A stretch of DNA of 64,000 bases from Lachnospiraceae bacterium (GTDB taxonomy: Bacteria; Bacillota_A; Clostridia; Lachnospirales; Lachnospiraceae), in contig JAIKXO010000258.1 in assembly GCA_024684065.1 (NCBI GenBank), forward strand, positions 27,094 to 91,093, given 5' to 3'. The position numbers were made by a program, and so were the translations under genes. Position 1 is the first letter of the stretch; the number at the start of each line of letters is the position of its first letter. The notes under the pieces were generated by a model. It ran no database searches and had not been told where the DNA came from. It saw nothing but the letters and a program-made list of their open reading frames with translations. This document shows positions 9,698-18,628 of this stretch, in pieces.

Positions 9698-10393
9698 TTA
9701 CTGTGCATAGGATATCTTCACGCTCTCCATTACAGGCTGTTCCTCAGGCGGTATGGTCCCGTTACCGTCCACAGGCTTCGCATCCGAACATATCCTGTCC
9801 ACTATGTCGAGCCCTTCCGTAACATGGCCAAAGCCTGCGTACTGTCCGTCAAGGAACGTGCTGTCCGACTGCACGATGAAGAACTGTGAGCTTGCGCTGT
9901 TCGGATCCTGGCTTCTTGCCATGGATAAGGTCCCTTTGGTATGGGAAATATTATTCTGTACCCCGTTCTGCGCAAACTCCCCTTTTATTGTTTTTTCAGC
10001 TCCTCCCGTCCCGTTGCCGTCCGGATCTCCGCCCTGCATCATGAAACCGTCCATTATGCGGTGAAATGTAAGCCCGTCATAAAATCCGCTTTCGGCAAGA
10101 TCGATAAAATTTCTTACTGTTTCAGGCGCCTGTTCCGGATCCAGCTCTGCCTTTATGATCCCGTAATCCTTAATATTGATCTCGACAACGGGCGTCCCGG
10201 GATAATCAGACGCCGGGGCAGCCTCTTCCTCCTCGGGTTCAGCCTCCTTTGCAGCCTCCGTTACTTCCACGGGTGCTTTAAAAGTCTCTGACGATCCGGC
10301 AGGAGACGCTTCCTCCTTTTGCCCGCAGCCGGCCGCTATGACCGATGCCGCAGCCATAGCGGCAATGATCGTTAATAATTTTTTTCCTCGCAT
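9698..10393 (-). CDS. Cyclophilin-type peptidyl-prolyl isomerase lipoprotein
   Basis: Extracytoplasmic peptidyl-prolyl cis-trans isomerase, 231 residues, anchored as a lipoprotein and probably helping exported proteins fold. The signal peptide ends in lipobox IAAGC. A Glu/Ala-rich linker (about 25-65) precedes the cyclophilin domain, with FHRIMDGFMMQGGD, the substrate-site arginine segment FHRI, SMARSQDPNSASSQFFI and FGHV. An AAGGAG site precedes the start. The 5' region holds the double palindromic repeat, so a transcript starting upstream would carry several hairpins. Confidence 0.93.
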   Translation of the reverse strand: MRGKKLLTIIAAMAAASVIAAGCGQKEEASPAGSSETFKAPVEVTEAAKEAEPEEEEAAPASDYPGTPVVEINIKDYGIIKAELDPEQAPETVRNFIDLAESGFYDGLTFHRIMDGFMMQGGDPDGNGTGGAEKTIKGEFAQNGVQNNISHTKGTLSMARSQDPNSASSQFFIVQSDSTFLDGQYAGFGHVTEGLDIVDRICSDAKPVDGNGTIPPEEQPVMESVKISYAQ

Positions 10394-10417
10394 AGTTCTT
10401 ACTCTCCTTTTTACTGC

Positions 10418-10556
10418 ACCGATTTGCGAAGCAAATCGTGTGCTTAGGCACGAACTTTAGTTCGTGCCGATTCGGTCTTCAGACCGAATCATTACCTTAC
10501 TGCACCGATTTGCGAAGCAAATCGTGTGCTTTGGCACGAACTTTAGTTCGTGCCGA
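10418..10556 (+). repeat. Tandem palindromic three-hairpin module (1.6 copies)
   Basis: The first unit has three consecutive hairpins: GATTTGC-gaa-GCAAATC (10420-10438), GCACGAAC/GTTCGTGC (10447-10468) and GATTCGGTC/GACCGAATC (10469-10490). The second unit repeats the first two hairpins at 10506-10524 and 10533-10554. The module abuts the stop codon of the MFS remnant and fills the gap before the cyclophilin start. A related copy in reverse orientation is at 51429-51510. Confidence 0.9.
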
Positions 10557-11462
10557 TTATTCCCCTGCATTCTTTTTGCTGCAGATAAGGAATATACAGA
10601 TCAGATCTGCTATCAGGGCAAATGCTATGGAACTTATCCCTGATGCGATCCCAGCTTTTTGCGCGATATACCCTATGACCGACGGCATGATCACTCCCCC
10701 GAGGCTTGAAATCGGCAGAATGAAGCTCCATGAAAGAGGATATCGGTCGATGAGGCCCCCGGTAAGGGAAACCGTGGTAGGAAAGACGCCTGCCATAAAG
10801 AATCCGAATCCCATGATCCCGATCATGATAAGCACAGCGTTCTTTACGATCAGAAGAAATATAAAAAAGAAAACAAGGCCGGCCCCCATAGCGGGCAAAA
10901 GCTTTCTCTTATCTATCTTTTCCGATAAAAAGGCAGTAGTCAGCCTGCCGGATAATATCATGATCCAGAGTATACTGGCTGTAAGCTGCGCAAGTGTATC
11001 AGAGATATAACCGGTATCCGTAAAATATGTTACCATCCAGCTTACGACTCCGGTTTCCGCGCAGAGATAAAAGAAAAGCGCCGCCGCGGACAGATAAAAA
11101 AGCCTTTCCTTAAAGAATCCCCATGTATTATCTCCCTTATCCGACTGTTCTGTATTGTCCTTTGCCGTTTTTTTTCCGGTTACCGGGCAGACCGCAAACA
11201 AAAGAATGCTGATACAGCCGCTAAACGCCATAAAAAGACAGGCATAGATCCAGTTTTCAGACGAATCTACTGTAATTCCGGCAAGAAAAAGCGGAAACAG
11301 AAAAGCGCCGATCGAAAACATGGCATGAAGCCCGTTCATGGTCGATGCCCTGCCGGGCGCAAGCTCGTTTATAACGGTGTTGCAATAATTGCTGTTCGCG
11401 CCCCTGTAAAGCCCTAAAAAGAAATAAGCAAGGGCAACCGATATGAAACCCCCGCCGGTCAT
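10557..11462 (-). pseudogene. MFS transporter, 5'-truncated
   Basis: The 301-residue frame reads as the C-terminal three quarters of a major facilitator superfamily exporter. It begins inside a membrane helix (ALAYFFLGLYRG), continues with the NELAPGRASTMNGLHAMFS segment typical of the region near helix 4-5, and keeps the remaining helices. The first about 80-100 residues (helices 1-3) of a 12-helix carrier are missing. The apparent ATG overlaps the end of the ligase remnant as TAATG, so the reading frame begins exactly at a presumed deletion junction. Function is doubtful. Fucose-permease or set-type subfamily is possible but not certain. Confidence 0.75.
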
Positions 11463-11856
11463 TATGAGAATATACGCGACGGATTTGTTTTCAGTACAAC
11501 ATAATCGTAAAGCCGTAACACCTCGGCCATATATTTATATTCATCCCTCTGTTCTTCCGGGAGCAGTATATACCCCGGACGGTACACCTTCATAAGACTC
11601 CCCTTAAGCTCTGTCAGAAGCGCAGCTGAAAGCATCATGATCGGGAAACCGTTATCCAAAACGAGACATAGCTGCTTACGGCTCCGGCAGTATTTTTACA
11701 GAACATCATGACAAGTGCCCTGTCAAGTTCCGGGCCCGAAACCTTCGCGCAGGCATCCATAAGCTCTGCATAGGATATTTCAGTGCCTTTGTCATCTATG
11801 ATGGCAGGCGTGCCGCCGAAAGAATCAAAATCCCATATTTTACCCATATCCGTCAT
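11462..11856 (-). pseudogene. AMP-forming acyl/amino-acid ligase remnant, frameshifted and truncated
   Basis: Two overlapping frames (11635-11856 and 11462-11659) join into the N-terminal about 130 residues of an AMP-dependent synthetase/ligase: IIDDKGTEISYAELM, then MFCKNTAGAVSSYVSF, then DNGFPIMMLSAAL. A single missing T in the run at 11658-11661 restores continuity. The remaining about 350 residues, including the P-loop and adenylate motifs, are absent; the frame runs directly into the MFS remnant. The start at 11856 overlaps the stop of the preceding gene as ATGA, so these were once coupled genes of one operon. Confidence 0.75.
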
Positions 11857-12766
11857 CCTTCCTTTTCCGCAAGCTTTTTCTTTACCATCTCGAGTCCCGA
11901 CTGATAGGAATTTACTTTAAGGATACTCCTGCCCTTCAGAGATATATCAAAAGTCTCCTCCAGACGCAAGATCAGGGCCATCTGCATGATGGAATCCCAC
12001 CCCGGATCATTGAACCTGAAGTTTACAGGGTTAAAGTCGATATCGGCAAAGCATTCCGAGAATACTTCCCAGTATTTCTCCGCAACCGTCCCGGCAGATT
12101 TCTGTATCTTCACCTGGCCTCCGCTCGGAGCATAGAGGTATCCGCTCCTGTCCTCGGCAACGATCCTCGCAGGATTGCCTGCAGCGGTGGCATTATTCGG
12201 CACATCGTTAAATACGGCCGCGCCGAGAGCGATCACGCTCTCCTTTCCTATATGGATCCTGTCCTTTAATAAAGAACCGATTCCGAGAAAAGAATTATCT
12301 CCCACTTCTACATGACCGCCGATGAAGACGTTCGCTCCGACCCTCACATGATCGCCGATCACCACATCATGTCCTATAGAGCAATTCGCGGCAGCATGGA
12401 AATTAACGCCGATCTTTACAAGCGAACCTATAAAAGCACTCTGACAGATAGCTGCCCCCTCCCCGATAACGGCATCCGGGCTTACATAGGCGGAAGGGTG
12501 CTTTAAACAGCGCCGGTGTATCCGGCCTGCTTCATTTTATCAAAATTCTCCCGTCTGAACCGCGGCTCACCCATCGCTATAACGAAGCGGACCTCCTCCG
12601 GTGAAAAACGGCTTTTGAAATCACGGAAGCTGTAAACAGGACAGCCTGACAGCTCTTCAGTACGGACATCATCTATAAATACCACTTCACTGTAGCTTCC
12701 GTCCTGATCCGCTATGAATTTCTCCTCCCGGCCCATTGCACCGGCTCCGTACAACGCAAGAATCAT
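11853..12766 (-). pseudogene. Left-handed beta-helix acyltransferase with C-terminal carrier domain, frameshifted
   Basis: The gene begins at 12766 (MILALYGAGAMGRE, with an AGGAGG site) with a PglD/NeuD-like nucleotide-binding N-terminus. The frame breaks at TTTAAA (12502-12507): adding one T gives continuous hexapeptide-repeat sequence into the downstream frame, which includes GDHVRVGANVFIGGHVEVG, GIGSLLKD and AAGNPARIV. The final about 75 residues resemble an acyl carrier domain, with Ser in GWDSIMQM as the likely phosphopantetheine site. As a whole it would be a sugar or amino-acid acyltransferase fused to a carrier protein. The ORF downstream of the break could still be translated from an internal start. 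A sequencing error cannot be excluded, but the ligase next door is also broken. Confidence 0.75.
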
Positions 12767-12794
12767 TGAAAATCTCCTCCTGATCGAATGATTA

Positions 12795-13592
12795 TTATAG
12801 AGCCATACCCCAGTATTTTTCCAGCTCATCTTTAAGAAACCTTAACTGACCGGTCTCCCGGTCATTCCATATCTGTTCGCCGTTTTCATCCGTTTCCGCA
12901 AGAAGATGCTTAAGATGGCCCTGCTTCAGGGCGATACGGCGTGACTCTTCAAACACCAGTTCAAAGGCAAGGCATACGTGCCCAAGCCTCCCTTCAAAAT
13001 GAGAGTGTACATATGCCCTGGGAATGCAGCGATGAAGGCGTATACACTCCATACACTCCGGCGAAGCCTCATCTTTTTCCTCAAGCATCCCCAGACTCTT
13101 TCCGATACGCTGTTCGAAAGGCATCTCATCTATAACCCGGAATATATCCGTCTTGTCAGCATCTCTTAAAAGCTCACAGAAGAGCCTGGTCCTCTCATCA
13201 AGATCCTCCGGCAGCTTAAGCTTATTATGCTGCCTTATTGCTGTCTCCGCAATCTGATGATCCGCTTCTTTAAACCCGGACTCCGAAAACAGGCTTATCT
13301 TTTTTTCCTTAAACAGTAAATCCGCCCCAAGCTCCGCATGGTCGACGGAATGGGAATCGACAAAGGTCCCGAAACGCCTGACCTGTTCAAAACGGCCGAA
13401 GTCATGCAAAAGCCCGAGCATCCAGCCAAAGTCGGTATCATCCCTGTCCATGCCTATGCTTACAGCGATCTGTTCCGCATTCCCGGCCACCCGCATAGTA
13501 TGATCGATCTTACTGTAGATCAGAGGGTCGGACGCATCATATTTTCCGGCATAATCCATAAAAGCCTTTTGAGCTATGTCCCTGTATATCAT
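12795..13592 (-). CDS. HD domain phosphohydrolase
   Basis: Predicted metal-dependent phosphohydrolase of 265 residues. The HD signature is visible as IDHTMRVAGNAEQIA followed by GLLHDFGRFEQ, and a later DADKTDIFRV. The family acts on nucleotides or other phosphoesters; substrate cannot be told from sequence. It lies 28 bp upstream of the decayed acyltransferase gene on the same strand and 23 bp after sbcC. It may be a housekeeping gene next to the decayed cluster rather than part of it. Confidence 0.82.
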   Translation of the reverse strand: MIYRDIAQKAFMDYAGKYDASDPLIYSKIDHTMRVAGNAEQIAVSIGMDRDDTDFGWMLGLLHDFGRFEQVRRFGTFVDSHSVDHAELGADLLFKEKKISLFSESGFKEADHQIAETAIRQHNKLKLPEDLDERTRLFCELLRDADKTDIFRVIDEMPFEQRIGKSLGMLEEKDEASPECMECIRLHRCIPRAYVHSHFEGRLGHVCLAFELVFEESRRIALKQGHLKHLLAETDENGEQIWNDRETGQLRFLKDELEKYWGMAL

Positions 13593-13615
13593 TTTGTTCT
13601 CCTTATGTAATAAGC

Positions 13616-16600
13616 CTAAAGCTCTGTTTCCACACTGATCCGGCTGCCTTCCCTGGTCTTTTTTACACGGATCTGCTGGGGGATATTTTCCATCAATTCC
13701 TCCCTGTGGCTTATTATGCCCACAAGCTTCTTTGTTCCCGACAGATTTATCAGAGCATCCATAGCTCCCTCTATTGATTTTCGGTCGAGAGTCCCGAAGC
13801 CTTCGTCCACAAACAGGGCATCCATCTGAATACCGCCCATATTTGACGAAACGGTATCAGACAGTCCAAGGGCCAGGCTGAGCGAAGCTTTAAAGCTCTC
13901 CCCTCCCGAAAGGTTCCCCACCGGTCTTCTGTGTCCGGTATAATTGTCAAGAACCTCAAGATCAAGGAAATTATTGCTCTTTTTTCCGGGCGGGTCCTCT
14001 CTGCGAAACAGCTCATACTGTCCGTCACTCATAGGGAGCAGACGCCTGTTCGCGGCAACTATGATCCCGTCAAATCCGGCGGCCTGGATATACTGTTCCA
14101 ATGTTATCTTCCCATTACCGGTAGTGCCCCTGACAAGGCTGTACAGTCTGGTGCATAAACTGTTTTCTTTTCGCGCCTTCTCAAGCTGTGCCTCCTGTGA
14201 TGAGATCTTTTCAAGCTTGTCCTCGTTTCCATTCAGCCTGTTCCTTATAGCATTTACTGCTTCACGACCGGATTCAACCTCTTTAAGCTGCGCCTCACAC
14301 TGTTCTTTTAATGACCCTACATCAATGACCGTACGGCCTTTTGCGTCTTTTTCGGCATCGGCCAGCTGTGCTTTATTTGCAGCCGCCTCCCGCCTGTGAT
14401 CGTTTATCTCCTCATCGGCCTTTTGGATCTCACTCTCTGTCAGGACAGATCCAAGCATATCCTCTAAAGATACAAAATTATTTCCGGTTATGGCTTCCTT
14501 AAGCTTTTCTCTCCTGTCCTCTTCTTCCTTTTTTTCCTTTTTCAGGGAATCTTCCAGAGTTTCAAGCGAAGCCCGGCCTGAAGCAAGCGCTTCATCCGCA
14601 TCCTTTTTCGCCTGCTCTGAACTCTCTGTATGATCCTGTATCTTCTTAATCCTTTCCAGAGCTTTATCCCTCTCGGCCTCTGCCATCTCCCAGCTTTCAA
14701 AACCAAGCCCGGACAGGGTTTTCAGTACGGTCTCCTTTTCAGCCAGTTCTTTCTCTGTATCCTGTTTTCTCTTAAGAAAGCTTTCCTTCTCCCGTGAAAG
14801 TTCCCCGGTTTCCTGCTCCTGCGCTTTTTCAAGGTCAGAATCCGTCTGCTTCAAAACAGTGTCATTCCTTATCAGTTCAGACTGATTCTCAATATTTTCC
14901 TTTATTTTTTCTTTAACAAGCTGTCCGGCCTTTTTTATCCCGTTCAAGATCCCATCAAGTCCGTAAGATCCGTCAGGTCCGCTCCCTGTTTCAATAAGCT
15001 TATTCTTAAGGCAGTCAAGCATTTCGGTCCGGAGCCTGTCTTCGTACTGCTCTAAGGAGGCCTTTGCCGTTTCCGCCGCTATATTGGCATCGGATTTCTC
15101 TTTCTGAAGCTTCTCTTCTGCATCCTTCAGCCTCTTAAACTCTTCCTCGGTAACAGCTATGTCCGGGATCCCTGCAGGCTCAGGATGATGTACAGATCCG
15201 CAAACCGGACACTTTTGCCCTTCCTTAAGCCCTTTGGCTAAAATACCCGCTCTGCAGTTATCAAGCACCCGCTCAGCCTCTACCCGTTCCCTGACTGCCT
15301 TTTCAAAAGCATCGAATACCTCTGCGAATGCCTTCTGCCTGGCTTCGAGTTCTTTCCTTTTATCACCCCACTCAGAAACCATGCTGTCAAGGATCTTATC
15401 GATATGATCGGACAACTCCTGATATTTTTCTCCGACTATCCTGGTATTGGCCAATCTCTCGGGAATATCCTTGAGTTCCTTTTGTTTCTGCCTGAGAGCC
15501 TCTATCTTATCCTTAAGAGCCGCCTCCCTTTCCTTTATATCCTTCTCTTCGTCATAAAAGTCCTCTGCAGCTTTCTTAAGCTCCTCCGCTTCTTTTAAAA
15601 GGCTGTCTCTTTGTTTATATTTCTCCTTCTCTTCTTCGATCCTGTCCGCAATTTTCCTGAGCTTTTCCGCTTCCGGCTTTTTCTTCTCCGCCTCTTCAAG
15701 CTCTCTTGCCGCTTCCTTTGCATTATCGGAAGCTTTCTTCACTTCATCTTTCTTGCCGGATATCTGTTTTTCCATCCCCTTTACAGAGTCTTCCTTTTCT
15801 TTCCATGACAGATAAACGGGATATATTTCTCTTGAAGCCAGCTTCTGCCTGATCAGAAGAGTTTCCTTTTCATCGATCTCCTTCTTCTTTTCTTCCAGCT
15901 CTTTTTCCCTGATCTTCAGGGCTTCAAAACGATTGATAAAATCATTGTTCGTTTGAGCGGTCGCAAGCGCTTCCATGCTTTTATCATATTTTCCGGAAAT
16001 ATCCTTAAGAAAAGCATCCGCTGTTTCCAGCCTGTCGTTATCGGACCTGATAAGACTGCCTATCATATCCGTTATCTCTTTAAGATTCCAAGCGCTTTTG
16101 GATCTTGCCGCCCTGTCCTGCAGGTCTTTAAGCTCTGTAGCCAGTTCATCCTCCGGACCGGCTGTCACGTCATTAAAATACTGGACGATACTGCCCTCGA
16201 TATTTTCTTTAAGTTTAGAACCGGCATCCATTCTTTCCTTAAGCTTATACTCAATATCGTTGTATCCGCCAGTCTGAAAGATCGTACGCAGGATCTTCGT
16301 CCGTTCTTCCGTTTTTGCATTCAGCAGATCCCAGAACTCTCCCTGGGCGATCATCGCTATCTGCTTAAACTGCTTTTCATCAATATGCAAAAGCTCCTTA
16401 ACCGCATCGTTTACCTGCGTTTTTCCCTCAACAGGCGCTTCATCCGGCGAATAAAAAACAGCTTTTTCGGGCACGGAAGTTACACCGCTTCCGCGCTGTT
16501 TTTTCCTCTCATACTCCGGCCGTCTCCAGACATGGTATTCCCTGCCCTGATGCGTGAAATAAAAATCAACATATGTTTCTGTTGATTCTCTGGCATACTC

Positions 16601-16807
16601 GCTTCTTAAATTTCTCGTATCTCTGAAGGATCCGCTGGTTTTCCCATACAGCGCATAACATATGGCATCAAAGATCGTGGTCTTTCCTGCGCCGGTATCC
16701 CCGGATATCAGAAACAGACCTTTCTCCTCAAACATTGTGAAATCTATCGCCGGAACCGTATCAGCATAAGGCCCGAACGCGCTCATTATCAGTTTAATCG
16801 GCTTCAT
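13616..16807 (-). CDS. sbcC: Exonuclease SbcC, SMC-like ATPase subunit
   Basis: Large subunit (1063 residues from 16807) of the SbcCD nuclease, which opens hairpins and cleaves protein-blocked DNA ends. It has an N-terminal Walker A (SGDTGAGKTTIFDA), long Glu/Lys-rich coiled coils, a central zinc-hook CPVCG, and the C-terminal ABC signature LSGGESF followed by Walker B LFVDEGFGTLD. The start at MKPIKL is preferred since it gives the canonical N-terminus and a 14-nt overlap with the end of sbcD. Palindromic repeats elsewhere in this window are the type of substrate this complex can cut. Confidence 0.96.
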   Translation of the reverse strand: MKPIKLIMSAFGPYADTVPAIDFTMFEEKGLFLISGDTGAGKTTIFDAICYALYGKTSGSFRDTRNLRSEYARESTETYVDFYFTHQGREYHVWRRPEYERKKQRGSGVTSVPEKAVFYSPDEAPVEGKTQVNDAVKELLHIDEKQFKQIAMIAQGEFWDLLNAKTEERTKILRTIFQTGGYNDIEYKLKERMDAGSKLKENIEGSIVQYFNDVTAGPEDELATELKDLQDRAARSKSAWNLKEITDMIGSLIRSDNDRLETADAFLKDISGKYDKSMEALATAQTNNDFINRFEALKIREKELEEKKKEIDEKETLLIRQKLASREIYPVYLSWKEKEDSVKGMEKQISGKKDEVKKASDNAKEAARELEEAEKKKPEAEKLRKIADRIEEEKEKYKQRDSLLKEAEELKKAAEDFYDEEKDIKEREAALKDKIEALRQKQKELKDIPERLANTRIVGEKYQELSDHIDKILDSMVSEWGDKRKELEARQKAFAEVFDAFEKAVRERVEAERVLDNCRAGILAKGLKEGQKCPVCGSVHHPEPAGIPDIAVTEEEFKRLKDAEEKLQKEKSDANIAAETAKASLEQYEDRLRTEMLDCLKNKLIETGSGPDGSYGLDGILNGIKKAGQLVKEKIKENIENQSELIRNDTVLKQTDSDLEKAQEQETGELSREKESFLKRKQDTEKELAEKETVLKTLSGLGFESWEMAEAERDKALERIKKIQDHTESSEQAKKDADEALASGRASLETLEDSLKKEKKEEEDRREKLKEAITGNNFVSLEDMLGSVLTESEIQKADEEINDHRREAAANKAQLADAEKDAKGRTVIDVGSLKEQCEAQLKEVESGREAVNAIRNRLNGNEDKLEKISSQEAQLEKARKENSLCTRLYSLVRGTTGNGKITLEQYIQAAGFDGIIVAANRRLLPMSDGQYELFRREDPPGKKSNNFLDLEVLDNYTGHRRPVGNLSGGESFKASLSLALGLSDTVSSNMGGIQMDALFVDEGFGTLDRKSIEGAMDALINLSGTKKLVGIISHREELMENIPQQIRVKKTREGSRISVETEL

Positions 16808-17951
16808 CCAGTATACCTGCCTCTTTTGCAACGCTTCTCATTATATCCATTTCTTCCGCCGTGATCTCACAGCCATATATCTGTCTGTAAAAATCACCGA
16901 TCAGCTCCGAAAAAGACCTGTTTTCCGCTATCTTTGATATATCCACCTGCTCTATCTCTCTTGTATGTGAATTGTCAAAATCTATCTTTACCGTATTCGG
17001 ATAGACCTGCCGGAAAATACCCATGGCATCATTGATGATCTCCTCATCGGTAAGAGTCGCATAGATAAAATCCTGTGGTTCTGTCACTCTTAATCTGTCA
17101 AGCAGCTCCCTTAACCTTCCTCTGATATGCCGGATGTTTCTTAAGGGCTTTACGGGCACCAGCTCGATATCTAAGCTTCCCCCTTCATAAACAGTGATCA
17201 GGGGAACGGATTTTTCATTATCCGCTTCAGTGAGCGAATATTTTAACGGAGACCCGGAGTATCTGACCTCCCTGCGTCCGACCTGCTGCGGGGAATGGAT
17301 ATGACCTAAAGCAACATAGTTAAAATCATCAAAACAGTCGCTCCCTACCTTCTCAATGAGCCCGACGCTCTGCGTCCCCAGGCCTTCCGACCCGCCGAGC
17401 TTCGGATCATTTTTATTCTCCGTCACAAATTGATGGGCTATCAGTATATTGCACCTTGAGCTGTCTATTTCCGCATTATTTATGACCGCCTTTACGGCGT
17501 CATCATAGGTTTCTATCTTTGCCTCGGGAAGAAAATGCCTGACCTGGGATGCCTTGACAAAAGGCAGCAGATAAATATCCGCTTCCTCTTTATTTATCTT
17601 AAGAGTATGTCTGTACAGATTTCCGTCATATTTTGTTGAAATAAAGATGTGATTTGATTCGAACAGGCCGCTGCCGTAATTAAGTCTTTCATCGGAATCA
17701 TGATTGCCGCTTATCATGAATACATAGATATTTCTTTTTGCGAGAGAGCTCAGGAAATAATCAAGCATTTTCGTTGCGGCTTCACTCGGAACTGCTTTGT
17801 CATAAACATCTCCGGCTATCAGAACAGCATCGACCGACCTGTTATCCGCTATTTCCAGCAACTGATCAAGCATATATTCCTGATCATCCCTGAGGTCAAA
17901 TTCTCCAAGTGATTTGCCGAGATGCAGATCGCCCAAATGCATCAGCTTCAT
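16794..17951 (-). CDS. sbcD: Exonuclease SbcD, metallophosphoesterase subunit
   Basis: Nuclease subunit of SbcCD, 385 residues from 17951 (MKLMHLGDLHLG), preceded by a GGAGG. The metallophosphoesterase motifs appear in order: GDLHLGK, GDVYDKAVPS, GNHD, AHQF and GHIHSPQ, which bind the two catalytic Mn ions. Its stop overlaps the sbcC start by 14 nt, the usual translational coupling. An upstream in-frame start at 17990 would add a non-conserved extension. Confidence 0.96.
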   Translation of the reverse strand: MKLMHLGDLHLGKSLGEFDLRDDQEYMLDQLLEIADNRSVDAVLIAGDVYDKAVPSEAATKMLDYFLSSLAKRNIYVFMISGNHDSDERLNYGSGLFESNHIFISTKYDGNLYRHTLKINKEEADIYLLPFVKASQVRHFLPEAKIETYDDAVKAVINNAEIDSSRCNILIAHQFVTENKNDPKLGGSEGLGTQSVGLIEKVGSDCFDDFNYVALGHIHSPQQVGRREVRYSGSPLKYSLTEADNEKSVPLITVYEGGSLDIELVPVKPLRNIRHIRGRLRELLDRLRVTEPQDFIYATLTDEEIINDAMGIFRQVYPNTVKIDFDNSHTREIEQVDISKIAENRSFSELIGDFYRQIYGCEITAEEMDIMRSVAKEAGILDEAD

Positions 17952-18122
17952 AAAACATATCCTCCATTTCCCCACCGCTTTACCGCTCATTTACAGTGAA
18001 CAGATCAGGCCCGTTCTTTACAGATATACGGTGCGCACGCATTTCACAGGGAAATTCGCAGCCTTAAACAACCGTGACCAATTTGTATAAAGAACCGGCT
18101 CCCCGGCTCAGAAAACGTATTT

Positions 18123-18488
18123 TTATCTGCGTCTTCTTCTGTTCCTTCTGCCATGCGGTTTCTCAGTATCATCGGGATCCTTCTCGACCACGGCCTTTTT
18201 ATCAAGGTTCTTAAGCTCTTCCTCGTACCAGATCCCGGCACCCTTTGCCGGCTCATGAGGGAGCATGTTATAGAGCGCGGCGGCCATCTCCTGGACAGAG
18301 GTATTTACGGGGTAATAATACAGGCCCTTATCCGGAGTCTTTATCCTCAAAGATACACAGGCCTCCTCCTCAAAATCCATCCAGCAGATGATCCCCTGGC
18401 TTTTAGAGCCCAGTATAATGCTTTTTTCCTTTTTTATGATCTCTGAAACTCCGAATACTACCTTGATCTTTTCCACATCGGTATTCAT
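18123..18488 (-). CDS. Uncharacterised 121-residue protein with Arg-rich tail
   Basis: I do not recognise this protein. It is a compact alpha/beta-looking sequence (IKVVFGVSEIIKKEKSIIL, then GIICWMDFEEEACVSLRI) followed by a charged linker and a very basic end RRNRRRRR, which might bind nucleic acid or acidic lipid. A GGGGGG stretch is upstream at a plausible ribosome-binding distance. Codon use looks real and no overlapping alternative on the other strand is convincing. It stands alone between sbcD and the hybrid kinase, behind a nested inverted repeat at 18516-18571. Confidence 0.65.
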   Translation of the reverse strand: MNTDVEKIKVVFGVSEIIKKEKSIILGSKSQGIICWMDFEEEACVSLRIKTPDKGLYYYPVNTSVQEMAAALYNMLPHEPAKGAGIWYEEELKNLDKKAVVEKDPDDTEKPHGRRNRRRRR

Positions 18489-18515
18489 AGATTCCCCCCA
18501 TCATTTTACTGCCAT

Positions 18516-18571
18516 CTCAGTTCTGTTGACTATCATAGCAGATTTGGCAAAAATATGCTATCTTAACTGAG
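18516..18571. promoter_or_regulatory. Nested inverted repeat upstream of the 121-residue gene
   Basis: Outer arms CTCAGTT (18516-18522) / AACTGAG (18565-18571) enclose inner arms ATAGCA (18535-18540) / TGCTAT (18556-18561). It sits 28 bp upstream of the start of the 121-residue gene. It could be a two-step operator or a leader hairpin; no known class is recognised. Confidence 0.45.
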
Positions 18572-18628
18572 TTTTGCCCTGTAACCGGTTAAACCGCCAG
18601 ACGGTTCCAAAAAGCCCCGGAAAGGAGA

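Noticed and set aside
13338..13610. Plus-strand frame opposite the HD hydrolase
   Set aside because: Shadow of a gene with clear HD motifs, no ribosome site, odd composition.
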